Source of the DNA: Nothophaeocryptopus gaeumannii
Taxonomy: Eukaryota > Ascomycota > Dothideomycetes > Mycosphaerellales > Mycosphaerellaceae
Direction of reading: 5' to 3'
DNA length: 64,000 nucleotides
Assembly (NCBI GenBank): GCA_031771865.1
Contig: JASISA010000019.1
Coordinates: forward strand, 1,178,001 to 1,242,000
In this document: positions 35,204-46,835 of the stretch, in pieces
Layout of the letters: each line of letters begins with the position of its first letter
Position numbering within the stretch: position 1 is the first letter of the stretch
The notes under the pieces: generated by a model
What the model was told of the DNA's origin: nothing
Database searches by the model: none
The model's input: only the letters and a program-made list of their open reading frames with translations
Translations under genes and position numbers: made by a program

Positions 35204-35506
35204 TGTTGGTTGATGTGCGTGGGTTGGTCTGAGTCTGGTCTCCTAGCTTGGGGCATGAGAAGCCAGCTGGACTAGGAGCGTGGAATATGTTCGATACCTT
35301 TTGATAAAGCCAGTCATGATATGTGTCGCTCGATCAAGGCAAGAGATCTTGTCTCGATCCCTTCGTGCATGCGTGTTTGCCGAGACAGGTCTCATAGTCA
35401 AGAACTTCTTACACCCTCGCCACGATGACCTTTCGCCATCACATTCGTGCCCACTCACATCTCTACGCCCTCTTCACAACACAATCCCATCCATCTTCAC
35501 ACCATA
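35204..35506. other. Intergenic between the two small paralogs
   Basis: About 300 bp serving as promoter for the left gene and 3' region for the right. The CA-rich sequence near 35440-35560 overlaps the coding end of the right gene. Nothing else seen. Confidence 0.45.
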
Positions 35507-35896
35507 TCATCCCCAAACCCCACACCCCTCCACAACATTCAGCAAATCCTCCGCATCCCTCCCATCAGCCCTCTTCAAAATCCCCACCGCCTCCCAAATC
35601 TCCTTCTTCGCATCCTCCAAATCTCTATGAATACCCATGCTCTGTGGCAACCTTTTCATAACCTCCACAACCTTGCACTCGTACTTCTCCCTCGGCCACG
35701 ATGCAACACAAAAAGTCCAAAAGGCTTCACTCCGTTGCTTGTATGTGCCGCCGCAGCGGTGAAGCCGAGCGACAGCAGAGATGATCTTGGTGAGGGCTTT
35801 CTCGAGGGCGGAAGAGATGGCTGGGTAGGCGATGGTGCTAGATGTCATGGAATTCGACCGCGTGTCAAGCCAGCGCTCGTCGGTAAGCGTGGACAT
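35507..35896 (-). CDS. Hypothetical protein, possible paralog of the previous gene
   Basis: 129 aa from ATG 35896; the frame is open to 36136 but without another ATG. Contains AISSALEKALTKIISAVARLHR, then RSEAFWTFCVASWPREKYE, and a helix-rich C-terminus. The HR...EAF..F arrangement mirrors the 34622-35203 protein. No known domain is recognised. The two genes lie head-to-tail on the minus strand next to Dsc1; a lineage-specific tandem duplication is the simplest explanation. Confidence 0.55.
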   Translation of the reverse strand: MSTLTDERWLDTRSNSMTSSTIAYPAISSALEKALTKIISAVARLHRCGGTYKQRSEAFWTFCVASWPREKYECKVVEVMKRLPQSMGIHRDLEDAKKEIWEAVGILKRADGRDAEDLLNVVEGCGVWG

Positions 35897-36185
35897 ATCC
35901 GGTCTTTGAAGAGTTGATCTTGTGTGGTCTCTCCCAGTCTCGAGGTGCGATGCCGCAGACGAGTTAGTGATAGTTTTTGATGAAGTCGCTGCTGGTCCTG
36001 TGACTGTGTAAGTTACAGGAGGAAGAGCAAATTTGTGCAGCCTTCTGCGCTTGCTCACATCTTTGGGACAAACAATTGACCACAAAGTCGGCCGCTTCTG
36101 TCTCAGATTGGTTGAAAGGATAGTACAAACCTTCAATGAAAGGAAAGAATCTTCTCTGCAACATATTAGTTTATTCGCATTGCAT

Positions 36186-38822
36186 CTACAAAGGCGGCAG
36201 AGTCTCTCGGCAGATAGGACATTGCAATCGGTACTTCATCCAGCCCTCCAGGCAGGCGCTGTGGAAGATGTGCCGACAAGGTGTCACCATGTATTGTCGC
36301 CTAGCAAGCAGAGTACTTCCAAGACCCGCATCGCTAGATTCATCTGCCTCAATGACTGGCACCTCAAGATCTTGGAAACAAATGGCGCAATCAAAGATTC
36401 GTTTGCCCTTTTCTTTGGTCTCTTTGGCAATTGATGTGCGTCTTGCGAGCGTCGGAGATGAAGGCTGTGAGGCATCTGCGGCGGCTTGAGAGGATCCAAT
36501 GGGCATGGTCGCACCTTCTTCGTCTTCCCGTAAGATTGGATGGTAGTCGTAAGCGGGAGGAGCCCAGGCAGAGCGAATGAACCACCTAGGTCCAACGAAT
36601 TCCTGGGATAGAAGCATGAGAACCTGAAGCCAAACCCAGAGCACGAGTATAGAGAGACTGATAGTATCTCGCTCCACGTAGAGCACATTGTGCTTGTACC
36701 AGAAGACGTAGATGAACGGCGTCATCCGTAAGGCGCTTTGTCCCAGAACGAAGTCCCAGTTCAAGGCATGTCGACAGTTACGATGTACGTTCCGGAAGAT
36801 TTGGGGTATCCAGAAACTCAGATAGCATAGCGCCACAAAGTCGTTGAAGACACGACGAGCCGGCGCGGGCCAGGACAGAGCATACAAGCATGCGAACATA
36901 ACTCCAAATAGCAGCAGGTAGAACTTGACATACAGAGATCCGAAGCTGGGCATGTTAGCTCTGACTCTGGCTTCCATGGTTGGCGCGCCAGCTGGAGTTG
37001 TTGCTGCTATAGGCTCTAGTTCTTCCTGATCGGAAGGCATAAAGAACACTGGAGTGGCGCCAGTATCTGTAGGCCGTGGGATGGTGGCCGGCAGAGGCAG
37101 AAATCCTGGCACTTGTTGATTCGCAGCTGAAACTGGCTGAACTACCCTGGGCGGCGGTGCTGTGCGTCCTGGTGTTGATGCTGGCGGTGGTTCCGTGTTC
37201 TCAGTCGCCTGTGGAGGTGGTGGCTGTTCTTCGGTTGCTGTTGGTGTAGTAGCGTTATTTGAATTGGCATTACGCTCTCGTGCCTCTCTTTCGGCTCGGA
37301 TACGCTGCAGTGCCTCCTGAAAACGCTGCTCAATACGATCTTCCTCCTCGAGAGCCGCCCGTACCACTCGTTCCCGCTCCGGCGACTGCACCTGCCACAA
37401 ATCCATCAAGAATCGCATGCTGAAGAACGCGACACCAATGAAGGCAACAAACCCAGTAGCGATCAAGTTCATTGAGATGGCGCCGAAATTCATGGCAAGG
37501 AACAGGAAAGCCATTGTCGCAAAGGCATCACCCCACGCAAGCATGCCAATGGTATAGTAGCTGATGCGACTGCGGGTTGAAGGAGTACTCGCTTCTCTCA
37601 TCTGACGCATCAGGGTGAACAATTGAGCCGCAAGGACGAGCGTAAAGGGCAAGAGATGGCGACGAATATTGCCAATCTGTACCTCCTGCTTCGGTCCATG
37701 GAGATGGTTGCCGTCTTGGGCAAAGGCGTCCGGTGGGCCCTGTGATTCAATCACAAAGCCGCAATCTGGAGAGAATGCCAGCATAGAGAAGTGCATTTCT
37801 GGGGATTGCGGGACTGCTGCTCCAGTCGGAAACCGAAGCTCACTTTCGAGGGAGGAGAGCAAAGCAGACGGGTATTGCTCTCCAGCTACAGGCGCCATCT
37901 GTTGCAGGTAAACGACCAAGTCGCATTGTGGACTGTCAAGCTCAAGGTCGGGACTTTGCTCTGGGATCGAATTCCACGGGTTTAACGACTCAGACACTCC
38001 GTGTAGCTGACGTTCGATGGCACGCGAGATGGATTCGTTGAGAAGCGCCCGGGCAGATTCGAATGTGGACGGTGTGAGGGCCAAATGTGGAAGCATAAAG
38101 ATGCCACCTAGCTTCTTGCTTGTCGTTGTCAGAAGAGCCTGCCCAAATTCCGTGAAGTAGACTCCTCGCAAGCGTATGTCCCATTCATCGTATGAATCTT
38201 TATCCACAAGCTTCAGATCAATGCTCATTTCCATGGTCCCATTGGCGCCGGCAGCTTCATGTGCTGTGTCCCTTTCCACGAAGCTGATTGTGACTTCTCC
38301 TCCATTACCAGTGACGTTTCTGTCGAAGGGGCGCGCTGCGCCGCGCGGTCCAAAAGGAGCTGGCGGCGCATACTCCGTGAGATTGAGCGCTGGCACTGGG
38401 ACTAGCTCTTGTAACTTGGACCGGCACCATTTGCCTCGCACGGCACCTGTCACATTGGTGTAAAGCGAGATTCGGGCGTCTATGGGCGGTGCATCGCCAT
38501 CGAGAGCGCTCTTCCCCCAGTCTCCTAGCGCATACCCCAGCTGCTCTCGCGCTCGTGTTTTCACGTCTGGTACCGACGTCCACCCAAAACCTCGCTCGGG
38601 CTCAAGTCCTGTGATATTGATGGCATGGCCATCGCGACCAAAGTCAGGATCCCATGATGAGTTGCCGAGCACGCCCAACTGTCTCTGCTCTTCGACAATC
38701 GCCTCAGCTAGGAGAAGTTGAGGATCGGCCCGAGGATCGCGATATGGCTGCGGTTGCTGGTTTGGCAGAATTATGTATAATAGGATGATAAGCGGTACGA
38801 GGGCACCGCGCCGGTCGGCCAT
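36186..38822 (-). CDS. DSC1: DSC E3 ubiquitin ligase subunit 1 (Tul1-like membrane RING protein)
   Basis: Catalytic RING subunit of the Golgi/endosomal Dsc complex, which ubiquitinates membrane proteins and is required for SREBP processing in fungi. Intronless, 878 aa. Seen: a hydrophobic N-terminal anchor (about 8-22), a long lumenal domain with N-glycosylation sequons (NNSS-, NVT-, NGT-type), several membrane segments from about 405 to 520 and again about 640-770, a Q/P/T-rich cytosolic linker, and a C-terminal RING-H2 finger with CAIC, CRHIFHSAC and CPIC. The domain order matches fungal Dsc1/Tul1. Confidence 0.92.
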   Translation of the reverse strand: MADRRGALVPLIILLYIILPNQQPQPYRDPRADPQLLLAEAIVEEQRQLGVLGNSSWDPDFGRDGHAINITGLEPERGFGWTSVPDVKTRAREQLGYALGDWGKSALDGDAPPIDARISLYTNVTGAVRGKWCRSKLQELVPVPALNLTEYAPPAPFGPRGAARPFDRNVTGNGGEVTISFVERDTAHEAAGANGTMEMSIDLKLVDKDSYDEWDIRLRGVYFTEFGQALLTTTSKKLGGIFMLPHLALTPSTFESARALLNESISRAIERQLHGVSESLNPWNSIPEQSPDLELDSPQCDLVVYLQQMAPVAGEQYPSALLSSLESELRFPTGAAVPQSPEMHFSMLAFSPDCGFVIESQGPPDAFAQDGNHLHGPKQEVQIGNIRRHLLPFTLVLAAQLFTLMRQMREASTPSTRSRISYYTIGMLAWGDAFATMAFLFLAMNFGAISMNLIATGFVAFIGVAFFSMRFLMDLWQVQSPERERVVRAALEEEDRIEQRFQEALQRIRAEREARERNANSNNATTPTATEEQPPPPQATENTEPPPASTPGRTAPPPRVVQPVSAANQQVPGFLPLPATIPRPTDTGATPVFFMPSDQEELEPIAATTPAGAPTMEARVRANMPSFGSLYVKFYLLLFGVMFACLYALSWPAPARRVFNDFVALCYLSFWIPQIFRNVHRNCRHALNWDFVLGQSALRMTPFIYVFWYKHNVLYVERDTISLSILVLWVWLQVLMLLSQEFVGPRWFIRSAWAPPAYDYHPILREDEEGATMPIGSSQAAADASQPSSPTLARRTSIAKETKEKGKRIFDCAICFQDLEVPVIEADESSDAGLGSTLLARRQYMVTPCRHIFHSACLEGWMKYRLQCPICRETLPPL

Positions 38823-39588
38823 CCACTGTACATTGCTTCAAGGAGATGGAGTGAGATGAACAGCTGGAGACGCCGCTCAAGATTACTTCCCGGACGTCAT
38901 CCGAAGGCTCACTAGTATGGTCTCGCGCGGCATGGGGGTTGCGGCACGTGCGTTGTTGCCTAAGGGTGATACCGCGTCTGTATCACGCCTCCTCACTTGA
39001 GTTATGGGCATATCACAGAATATGCATAGTTTGCCTGATCGCTTTCCGGAGACCGCATTGCAAACATGAAGATATGCTTTCCCATGTAAAGACGTTCATT
39101 TACAAGCAGTTCGGACCATTCCCGAGTGACATCCTGTTATCTTATCAGCCAGCATAAGGCGATCGCGGGGTTGCTCTATGTACAGCGCGTCTGCCTTGAG
39201 AGCTTCAACTCAGTGGACGCTGAACAGTGAATGTTCATGACACGACTCCCTAATCATCACCAACACAACACGTAGTGCATTCATCTGCTGAGCGCTCGCC
39301 CTTCGGAGGTTCACTGCCGTGAGTTGCCTTCGCCCTCTGCATCCCGCCGTTCCAGCCTTTTAGCGGACCATTCAAGAGTGAGTCCCCCGCAGGAGCTTCT
39401 AAGAATCAGGCAGAGACGCCCGTTCAAGATTCCACCACGCCGGACCACACTATTTCGAACTTACCGAGCACTTGTCTTCTTCCTTCTCCTCCTTCTCTTC
39501 CTCCTCTTCCTCCTCTCCTCCTCTTCCTCCTCTTCCTCCTCGCCGTCTCCTCGACTGTCCACCCCCGTCTGTCCTACACTTTTCCGCC
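38823..39588. other. Intergenic with a pyrimidine-rich tract
   Basis: Divergent spacer between DSC1 and the membrane/coiled-coil gene. A long CT-rich run (about 39474-39541) sits just before the proposed start at 39589, as is common in fungal core promoters and leaders. Confidence 0.6.
39474..39541 (+). promoter_or_regulatory. CT-rich (CTCCTT-type) tract upstream of the 39589 gene
   Basis: About 68 bases almost purely pyrimidine on the plus strand, ending about 48 bp before the first ATG. Such tracts mark transcription-start regions of many filamentous-fungal genes. A role here is inferred from position. Confidence 0.55.
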
Positions 39589-42273
39589 ATGAGCCACAAC
39601 GGCCGCTCGTCGAGCCCAGAGCCGGAAGCTGCAAGTTAACAACATAGCTCTTCGAGACGTGCCAACGAGGAAAGCTCGCTAACGGGTCATGTGTCACAGC
39701 TGCGAGACAGCAACCATCAGCAATCAACGACCAACCTACCCGAACTGTCCGAGCCTCTGCCTGTGCATCCGTTCAACTTCAGCTTCCCTACTCTCAACGG
39801 CGACGGCTCACTCCCTGACCTTGCAGCCCATACCACCCGACGACATCGCACTCCTCCGGCCGCTTTGAGCGCACTCGGAGCCAAAGCCAGTATGGGCGAC
39901 CAAGACGTCGCCAGCGAGTCCGGTCGCTCTATCGCCGATAGCCAAGAATGGGACATGCTAGGTGATGACCTCTCCGAGATCTCGAATGATGAACACGACA
40001 CGGCCAGCCTCGGCTCCAACGATCTGATCAGCGAGGATGAGCGTGCTACGCCAGCAGATGATGATAGCGAGGAAGATGAAGAGGAAGAGCATGCGTACAT
40101 CCGACCTATACCTCAAGCTGCATTCGAGGAGCCTGCGAGTACTACCTCAAGCATAACATCATCTCTTGTCGAGCTTCCTTCCGACATACCGGCCCGCCCA
40201 GCTGTTATCGCTGAGTCTTCGCGAGCCCAGCAGATTAGAGCAGAGAACGAGCTCATCGACAGCTACATGTCTGAAGACCTCGAGACACCTCGTCAGTCCA
40301 CCATACCCAGTGCTTCGTTCATTGCGCCTACGCCTGTGGTCCGTACTTTTCAGTCGACGACGACCCCACTACCTACCCGACTCGATGAGGGCAAACGCGT
40401 CCTCTTCATCGCGGACAAGGCGATGCCGCAGGAAGATATGGATCTTATCTGTACCCGTGTGGCTGCTTGCTTCGACCCGTCACCAGGCTTCTCACTGAAA
40501 GTCGTCCGCTTGCCAGCCACTCCAAGAGGCATCATCCCAGAATCTGCAACTGTCGTCTCCGGAAACGGCACTACTTTGGCAAACGTTCAACACTGTATTG
40601 GAGCTGAGCGGCGGTCTTTTGGCTCGGCGGCGTTCCGAGTTCTTGACCACGACCGAGAGCATAGCTCGTTCTACACAATTGGCCCGAATGGCAAGATTCC
40701 TCTCTCCAAGCCAGACATCGCGGTCATCTATCTCCCCAGTGACCCGTACCCCCGTGAGGATATCGAGCAGGCGTACAAAGCCGCTACGTCGCTGGACATA
40801 CCGATACTCATCATCAACGAGCCATCTGGCCTCCCCGAGCCATACTTGAGCATGGAGACAAAGCGCCGCCAATTGAAGATTGATGCTAAGGATTTCCTGG
40901 AGAAGCCCCGACATGAGCTGAAGAAACTCATAACAGGCTTGGTTCCTGGCGCTAAGATCGTGCAGGCCAAGACTGAGCCTACGCCACGCAAGAAGGCCCC
41001 CAAGTCGAACTTGTTCAAGGTTTCTATCTGGGCGGCGTTAATGCTCCTGGCCCAGGTCCTCATCGCCTTCTATGCACCATCCAAGTTCCACCCAAACGAG
41101 GAGCTCGCTCTTCGCCGAGAAGCGCTTACCGTGGCTTTGGAGAAGACCACAAGCTCTGTTAAGCTCGCTCACAGCTTCAACATCCTACATCTTCTGCCTC
41201 TAATCTCGACAGACTGCTACTCGACAAGCTGGGGCAAGGTTCAGCGTTCCAGCGAGCAGAAGTGCAACGAAGTCCGCTATCAGGGCATGTCTCCCAATCA
41301 CTTCGTAGTCTCGCTACCCGGTCAACAAACATACCCGGAGCTCTTGGTCGTCACTGTCGACAACAGTGGCAGAGGTCCTTTGGACTTCAACCAGACAAAG
41401 CTTCTCGATGGGGTCTACCTTGTTACATTCGACTCGCGAGGAGCCTATGGAAAGGTCTCCTTGAATTTGCGGAGCAGCAGCCCACGACTCAACATCGGGA
41501 GCGTATCTCATGACTTCGGCCGCCGCATGACTGGTACCTACGGAAAGGCAAGCACTGATATGAGCAAGCCTGTCAGCAAGGACGTGGCCGTCATGAGAGA
41601 CGCGGCCCAGGGGCTCTCTCAAAAGCTCTCCACAGAGCTTGATGCCGGCCTTTGGGCAACCAAGAACATCACTTCCCAGGTTGCGCTCTACATTTCTCGT
41701 GAGCTGCAGGTGGTTGGCAACACCGCTGCTTCCATGTACAGCATGGCTGCGAAGGCTAGAAATGAGACTGCGTCTGCGATCAGCAAAGACCTGGCTGTCA
41801 TGTCGAAGGATCTTGTTAAGCTCTCACAAGACGTGTCGGAGACCGTCAAGTCCAAGCTCGAGCTTGCCAAAAGCAGCTCAAAGGAGTTGATTCGATCGCA
41901 TCTTTCGCTATCTCGTGAGCGAGTGCAGGATGGCGCGAAGGCCTTCAAGGACAAAGTCGACCGCACAATAGCAGAAGTGAAGAAGCGGGGAGCAAGCATT
42001 GAGAGCTGGATGGAGAAGCAGAAGCAGTCCAGCATTCGCTCGGAGGCCTTACGCAAGGCTCGGTCTGAGTATAAGCGAGCGATGCAGGAGTTGTCCGCCA
42101 TGACCAAGCAAGCGAAGAAGACCCAGGATCGTGCTAAGAAGATGTCTAAGAGGCAACTGAAGAAGCTACGCGCTGAGGTCCAGCAGCGTGAGGTGGCTCT
42201 GGCTAAGATGCGGGACGACATGGAGCGGGACGACCGCCACGAGGTCAACGGTGTTCAGGTCGACCCTCTTTGA
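39589..42273 (+). CDS. Hypothetical single-pass membrane protein with a long coiled coil
   Basis: About 870 aa, family not recognised. Main exon about 39700-42273, with a probable short first exon 39589-39634 (MSHNGRSSSPEPEA); the exact junction is uncertain because the best acceptor (39699) leaves a phase mismatch, and an acceptor at 39706 would fit. The first ATG inside the main exon is 39892. Seen: an acidic Ser-rich N-terminus, a folded region (VLFIADKAMPQEDMDLICTR ... DIAVIYLPSDPYPREDIE), a membrane helix (SIWAALMLLAQVLIAFYA, about residue 440), a beta-rich part, then a Lys/Glu/Ser-rich helical tail of about 250 residues. Confidence 0.75.
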
Positions 42274-43231
42274 GCGCCTAGCGCTTCTTCTAATTGACAT
42301 TGGCGAAGGCGTTTCTTTCTTTTTGTTCGTGAGGTTTGGAAATGATTGGCGCAAGGCAAAGGGAACGAACCATGGAACATCCGGCGCTCGATGCGATGGC
42401 GAGATATGGAGCCGGACCACAGACGACCTTTGAGATACCACCGCACCGCAGGACAACTGATAATCGTTTGCGGCACGCACCAGTTGACGATCGCTTTCGA
42501 ATGAATGGTTGATACGAACCCTACAGTATTTTAGCAACCTACGAATTGTCAAGATTCTTGACCACATCGAGCAGCACATCTTTCATAGTCCATTGTCTTG
42601 ATCACCACTGTCAATGCTTCTCACGAGGCATGCACTCAACATCCTTCTCTATTGGTTCATCGTTCAATGACACACCTTCGATCGTCGGCAATCATGTTGA
42701 TAGACAAGGGTCCAACTCCATCGCTTCCATCATGACCTCTCGGACCCTGATCGGCAACGCCGGCTGCGATACCGCCGCTTCGCGAACCACTTGTAGCAGG
42801 GGAACCATCTTTGAAGCTGCATATCATGCCTGATTAGAGCACCTGTTTTGGAATGACAGCCGTTCGGCGTGTGTACTGCCGCCAATGGGATACAGGGATG
42901 GACGTTGTTGTGGCCATTCAAGGGAGATGTGATTGAGATTTGACAAGGGACGAGGGCCGAAGGTTTGAGACACGAGGTTGTGCTGTCATCACTGTTGCCG
43001 TTGGTTGATGGACTTTCGTGTCTGGCTAATGGAGTGGCTTCCGTCTTCTGTTCTGGATTATGGTATCGTGCTTTGCTTTGCTATGTGTGGAGTGCAATCT
43101 TTTGAGACTGCCATCATCTGGAGGACGCCAAAAGCTGGGGACCAGCACGCGTGCCACGCCCTCATGATCGAGCACGCGAACCTACCTACTACTCGACTCA
43201 CCCACGCACGAGTGTTCGTTTACTTTCGATA
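42274..43231. other. Intergenic, about 1 kb
   Basis: No coding signal supported. It probably holds the 3' UTR of the preceding gene and the promoter of the 2EXR gene. Confidence 0.5.
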
Positions 43232-43966
43232 ATGGAAGCGTCTCCCTTCATGCGCCTGTCCGGCGAACTTCGCAATGCCATATACGAATTCGCCCTTCTC
43301 GAACCAGACACCACGCCCAGCAGTGTCCCTCTTCGACCTTCGACCGTCGACCTCGAACAAAGCTCTCCCGACTCTTCATTCGAGCGCTGCAAAGCCATAC
43401 AACCTCCCTGGATCGGCGTCTTCGAGCCGCTTCGACTCACCGGCCTGCCGCTGGCATGCAAACAAATCCGCGCTGAATGCCTTCGCTTATATTTCTCCCT
43501 CAACCGCTTCTGCTTCGAGACGGAGTATCTCAAAAGTACTGGGCAAGAGCAGATGAAGACTGTGGGCAGGCTTTCTGAGTGGATATCCAAGATTGGGCCT
43601 CAGCAAGCGAGAGAGATCCGAGATGTCACGCTGAGTCTCGACTCGCTCAAACGAGGTGTCCAGAAGAGGAGACCTGTGGATGAGCCTGTGACGGGTATCA
43701 ACTGGAAGCATATGAGACTTATTCGGTCGTTTTTCCATCCTCAAAGTGTTATGAGGGTACGGTTTTACCTTTACGGAAATGGTACTGTGAGCTTTGTGAT
43801 GGGTAAGAGAGAGGATGTCGCGGCGCAGTTGGAGAGGATGGTCGTGCTATGGTGCTGGAAGTGGCAGAAGGCTAGGAAGTATAGTCCTGAGGAGGCGAGG
43901 AGGGTTGCTGAGAGGTATAGGACGGAGGTTGAGAGGTTGTTCGAAGGAATGCCGGCGTACGTGTAG
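43232..43966 (+). CDS. 2EXR-domain fungal protein
   Basis: 244-aa intronless member of a large, poorly characterised fungal family with an F-box-like N-terminal motif. Seen: PFMRLSGELRNAIYEFALLEP near the start (the 2EXR signature FxxLPxELRNxIYE), LPLACKQIRAECLRLYFSLN further in, and a C-terminal helix-rich region. Upstream in-frame codons lack an ATG, so 43232 is the start. Function is unknown; such genes are often expanded in dothideomycetes. Confidence 0.8.
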   Translation: MEASPFMRLSGELRNAIYEFALLEPDTTPSSVPLRPSTVDLEQSSPDSSFERCKAIQPPWIGVFEPLRLTGLPLACKQIRAECLRLYFSLNRFCFETEYLKSTGQEQMKTVGRLSEWISKIGPQQAREIRDVTLSLDSLKRGVQKRRPVDEPVTGINWKHMRLIRSFFHPQSVMRVRFYLYGNGTVSFVMGKREDVAAQLERMVVLWCWKWQKARKYSPEEARRVAERYRTEVERLFEGMPAYV

Positions 43967-44891
43967 GTGGAGGTACTGTGGTCGGGGTGGCGGCCGAGAC
44001 GATCCAGATTGTAATCATTATACCCAAGGCGTGTTGAAGCCTTCGTATTTCGATCTCGTATGTCAGAGATTATATCACTCTTTCTTCGCTGCTCGACTTA
44101 GCGTCCACTGGGAGGACGGGAAGATGGTGCTGAAGCGTTCCTGACCTGTACGGCCAGAGTCTCGGTGTGACAGCCGCGACAGTATTCGTATGGCTTCTAT
44201 CATCGTCCGCTCAGCTCGACATCGTCGTCGAAGAAGATGCGCTCATTGTGGCCGCGAAGTCACTGTTCGTTATCTTCGTCGCGTCGCTGGAGGATGGAGA
44301 GTTCGCTTGGCATGGTTCATTTGGCGGCACCATGACAACGCGCGTGTTGTTTTTCCGCACTCTGCTCTTCGTTATCTGATTCACAGCTCTTTTACCACGC
44401 ATCTCCGCTATCTTCAACCAACAGCGGCGGGCGTGCCATTGTGATAGATCGCATCGCCGTGTAGCCAAGAGACTTGGCCGAGCCAGAAGCTCAGACAATT
44501 CCAAAACCTCCACCTCGGCCTTCCATCTTCCCGGATGCAGCAGCGGGCTCTTCTGCTACGACCACTCACAGCAACTTTCGCCTACGCGCCTTGATGATTT
44601 CCGGATATCAAAGTAGCAGGAGGATGTATTGCAGTCCAGTCACAAGAGACACACGAGGTGGAGTCGAGCTGGAATCGGGAGCGGAGCAATGGTCCGCAAA
44701 CATGGCCAGCTCCCTGCAAGCTCCTCTTTTCCTTAGCAGCTCTTATCGTCACACCCGCATAAAGACCAATAAGTATCGGACTTCCCTCTTATTACCACAC
44801 TTGGGGTCGAAAGAAATTGCTCCTCAAATCAGAGTCTACACACCGTGAACCAATTCTAGGACCAGAAATACCAACCAAGAAGGCATTCAAT
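43967..44891. other. Intergenic, about 0.9 kb
   Basis: Short open frames on both strands around 44210-44850 begin only at non-ATG codons and lack domains. No supported gene. Confidence 0.5.
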
Positions 44892-45518
44892 ATGGCATCC
44901 ACAGGCACTTCCTCAGGGCATCCGATCACCGTCTTGACTGTACGAGAAGAAAGACGATGATGTGTGCTATTAGCAAGTACTAACATGTTTGACTACAGCA
45001 AGACTTGGTCCCCAAGCTCCCCTCCCAGAGCCCCATGCTTTTCGCGCAAAAGAAGGCCAAGAACCTCTCCTTCGAGACCATCGCCAAAGCAATCGGCCGT
45101 GACGAAGTCGCCGCAGCAGCCATCTTCTACGGTCAAGCGAAGGCCTCCGACGAAGACATTGCCAAACTCGCCGAGATCCTCGATATCCCAGAGGCTACTC
45201 TCCGCGAGACTGAAATCACTGGTCTTCCAGACCGCGGCAAGACCATCGATATGCCACCAAAAGAGCCATTGATCTACAGATTGTTTGAGATTGTGCAGAA
45301 CTATGGATACCCATTCAAGGCTGTGATCAATGAGAAGTTTGGTGACGGAATTATGAGCGCGATTTCGTTCTCGACCAAGGTGGAGAAGGAGACGGATGAG
45401 AATGGTGACTGGGTCAAGATTACGCTGCGCGGGAAGTGGTAAGTTGGACGCGAGAGATGTCGTATAATATGAGTGCAGGACTAACGATTGACGCAGGCTG
45501 CCATTCACGCGCTTCTAA
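44892..45518 (+). CDS. CYN1: Cyanate hydratase (cyanase)
   Basis: Converts cyanate and bicarbonate to CO2 and carbamate, which yields ammonia; it detoxifies cyanate and lets it serve as a nitrogen source. Exons 44892-44939, 44999-45438 and 45497-45518 give 169 aa. Seen: a helix-turn-helix-like N-terminal domain ([27 protein letters not shown]) and the catalytic domain, with Arg and Glu in [12 protein letters not shown] and Ser in GIMSAISF. The last exon encodes only seven residues (LPFTRF after the split Trp), the usual cyanase C-terminus; it is easily missed because the frame otherwise stops right after the donor. Confidence 0.95.
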
Positions 45519-46218
45519 GCGTTCACGAAACCAAGATAGCTATACATACTGCTGAACGAAATCCACCATCTGCAAGATTGGCCCACCTGCAATCCTTTTT
45601 GGTAATTGATGCATTTACTCGAAAAGTGCTACCTAGCCTTAGTCCGAATCCTAAGACCACGATGTCGTTCGTCTACGATTGAGACGAACCTCACGAGTCA
45701 GGTGTTTAGATGCGATCGGAGAAATAGGCTGTTGGATGCTGAAACACCAAGGTCAGGCCGCGTTTCTGCTTCATCTCAGCTTCAGCTAATTATAAAATAA
45801 GCAGAAGCACTGCAGTGCATAAAAACACCGACCCCATTGCACGCGTGTTGGTATTACATTGACTTTTTGTAGCATTCTGCCAACAATGCTCGTAGACACC
45901 AAACTCTGGGCCTCAGGTGAGGTTTTGACCATGGACAATGACGATGCAGGTGAAGCATTTTCACATGGGCCGCAATGGCTTCGTTTGCCTTCTCGACTTC
46001 GAAAAATCTTCTTCAAACGCCGAAGGTTCGAACAAACAGCGACATCAAAATCAGAATCACAATCCACATTTCCGAAGGTGAGCTACAAGCGGCGGCGGCG
46101 AGGGAGAAGCGGCAGTGGCATTTAGAGACATCATTGAAAGGAAAGCGATCATACTGACATCTCTCCCTAACTCCTACAGCACGGCACCATTCTCGCCACC
46201 ACTCTCTCCGCCGACACC
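45519..46218. other. Intergenic, 0.7 kb
   Basis: Short frames only. Sequence before 46219 is CT/CAC-rich, fitting a leader of the next gene. Confidence 0.5.
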
Positions 46219-46835
46219 ATGGGCTGCACCAATTCCAAAGAGAAGAAGCCAAAGGCGAGCAAGAGCCCCTACACCATCGTTCCCCTGAAAAGCCTCAGCA
46301 ATCGAGCCCTCGACGGCCACACCAACGATTCTCGACCGCCTGCTGCTCCTCGAAAGACCACGCTTGACGAACTGATCGATCCCCTCGAAATCAAGGACGG
46401 CCATGTGCGTAGCCCGAGCGGCAACCTACTCAATCAGCAAGAGTATCTGGAGAGACCTGAGCGACCCCTTTGCATCCGCGAGCGCCAAGAGCGCATTCTG
46501 CAGCGTACCAAGACGTTGACCGACTTGAGAGAACAAACCGATCGGTCTTCGACCGAAGCCTCGAGTCCGCCGCCTCTCCCCACCTCAACACCAGCGACCC
46601 AGGCCTCCAAGCGGAAGCTCGCGCCTTCTACGCGGCCTTCGAGAGAGGAGAAGCGGCCGTTTGCAAGCCGTCCGCCGTCGCGAACATCGAGTCGGCAGAG
46701 ACGATGCGAGGTGAGGTTTGCAATGTTCTGCCTGTTTCTACCATACTGATGTGCCTACAGCAGCGAGAGAGCCCCATTCCCATCCACAATCGACGACAGG
46801 CACGCGCACCTGCGAATCTGGATTTGCCGTACTGA
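46219..46835 (+). CDS. Putative N-myristoylated/palmitoylated small protein
   Basis: Starts MGCTNSKEKKPK, matching the N-myristoylation (Gly2) and palmitoylation (Cys3) signal followed by a basic patch, so peripheral membrane attachment is likely. Also seen: ERPERPLCIRERQERILQRTKT near residue 85, a motif type found in other fungal MGC proteins. The simple model has exons 46219-46710 and 46761-46835 (188 aa), with a good 50-bp intron (GTGAGG...TACTGATG...CTACAG). An alternative uses a further 44-bp intron at 46515-46558 to switch into a frame reading EARAFYAAFERGEAAV, then 46761-46912. The sequence alone does not decide. Confidence 0.6.

Noticed and set aside
44474..44848. Plus-strand 124-codon frame before cyanase
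   Set aside because: Begins at TTG with no ATG, no domain and no in-phase exon found.
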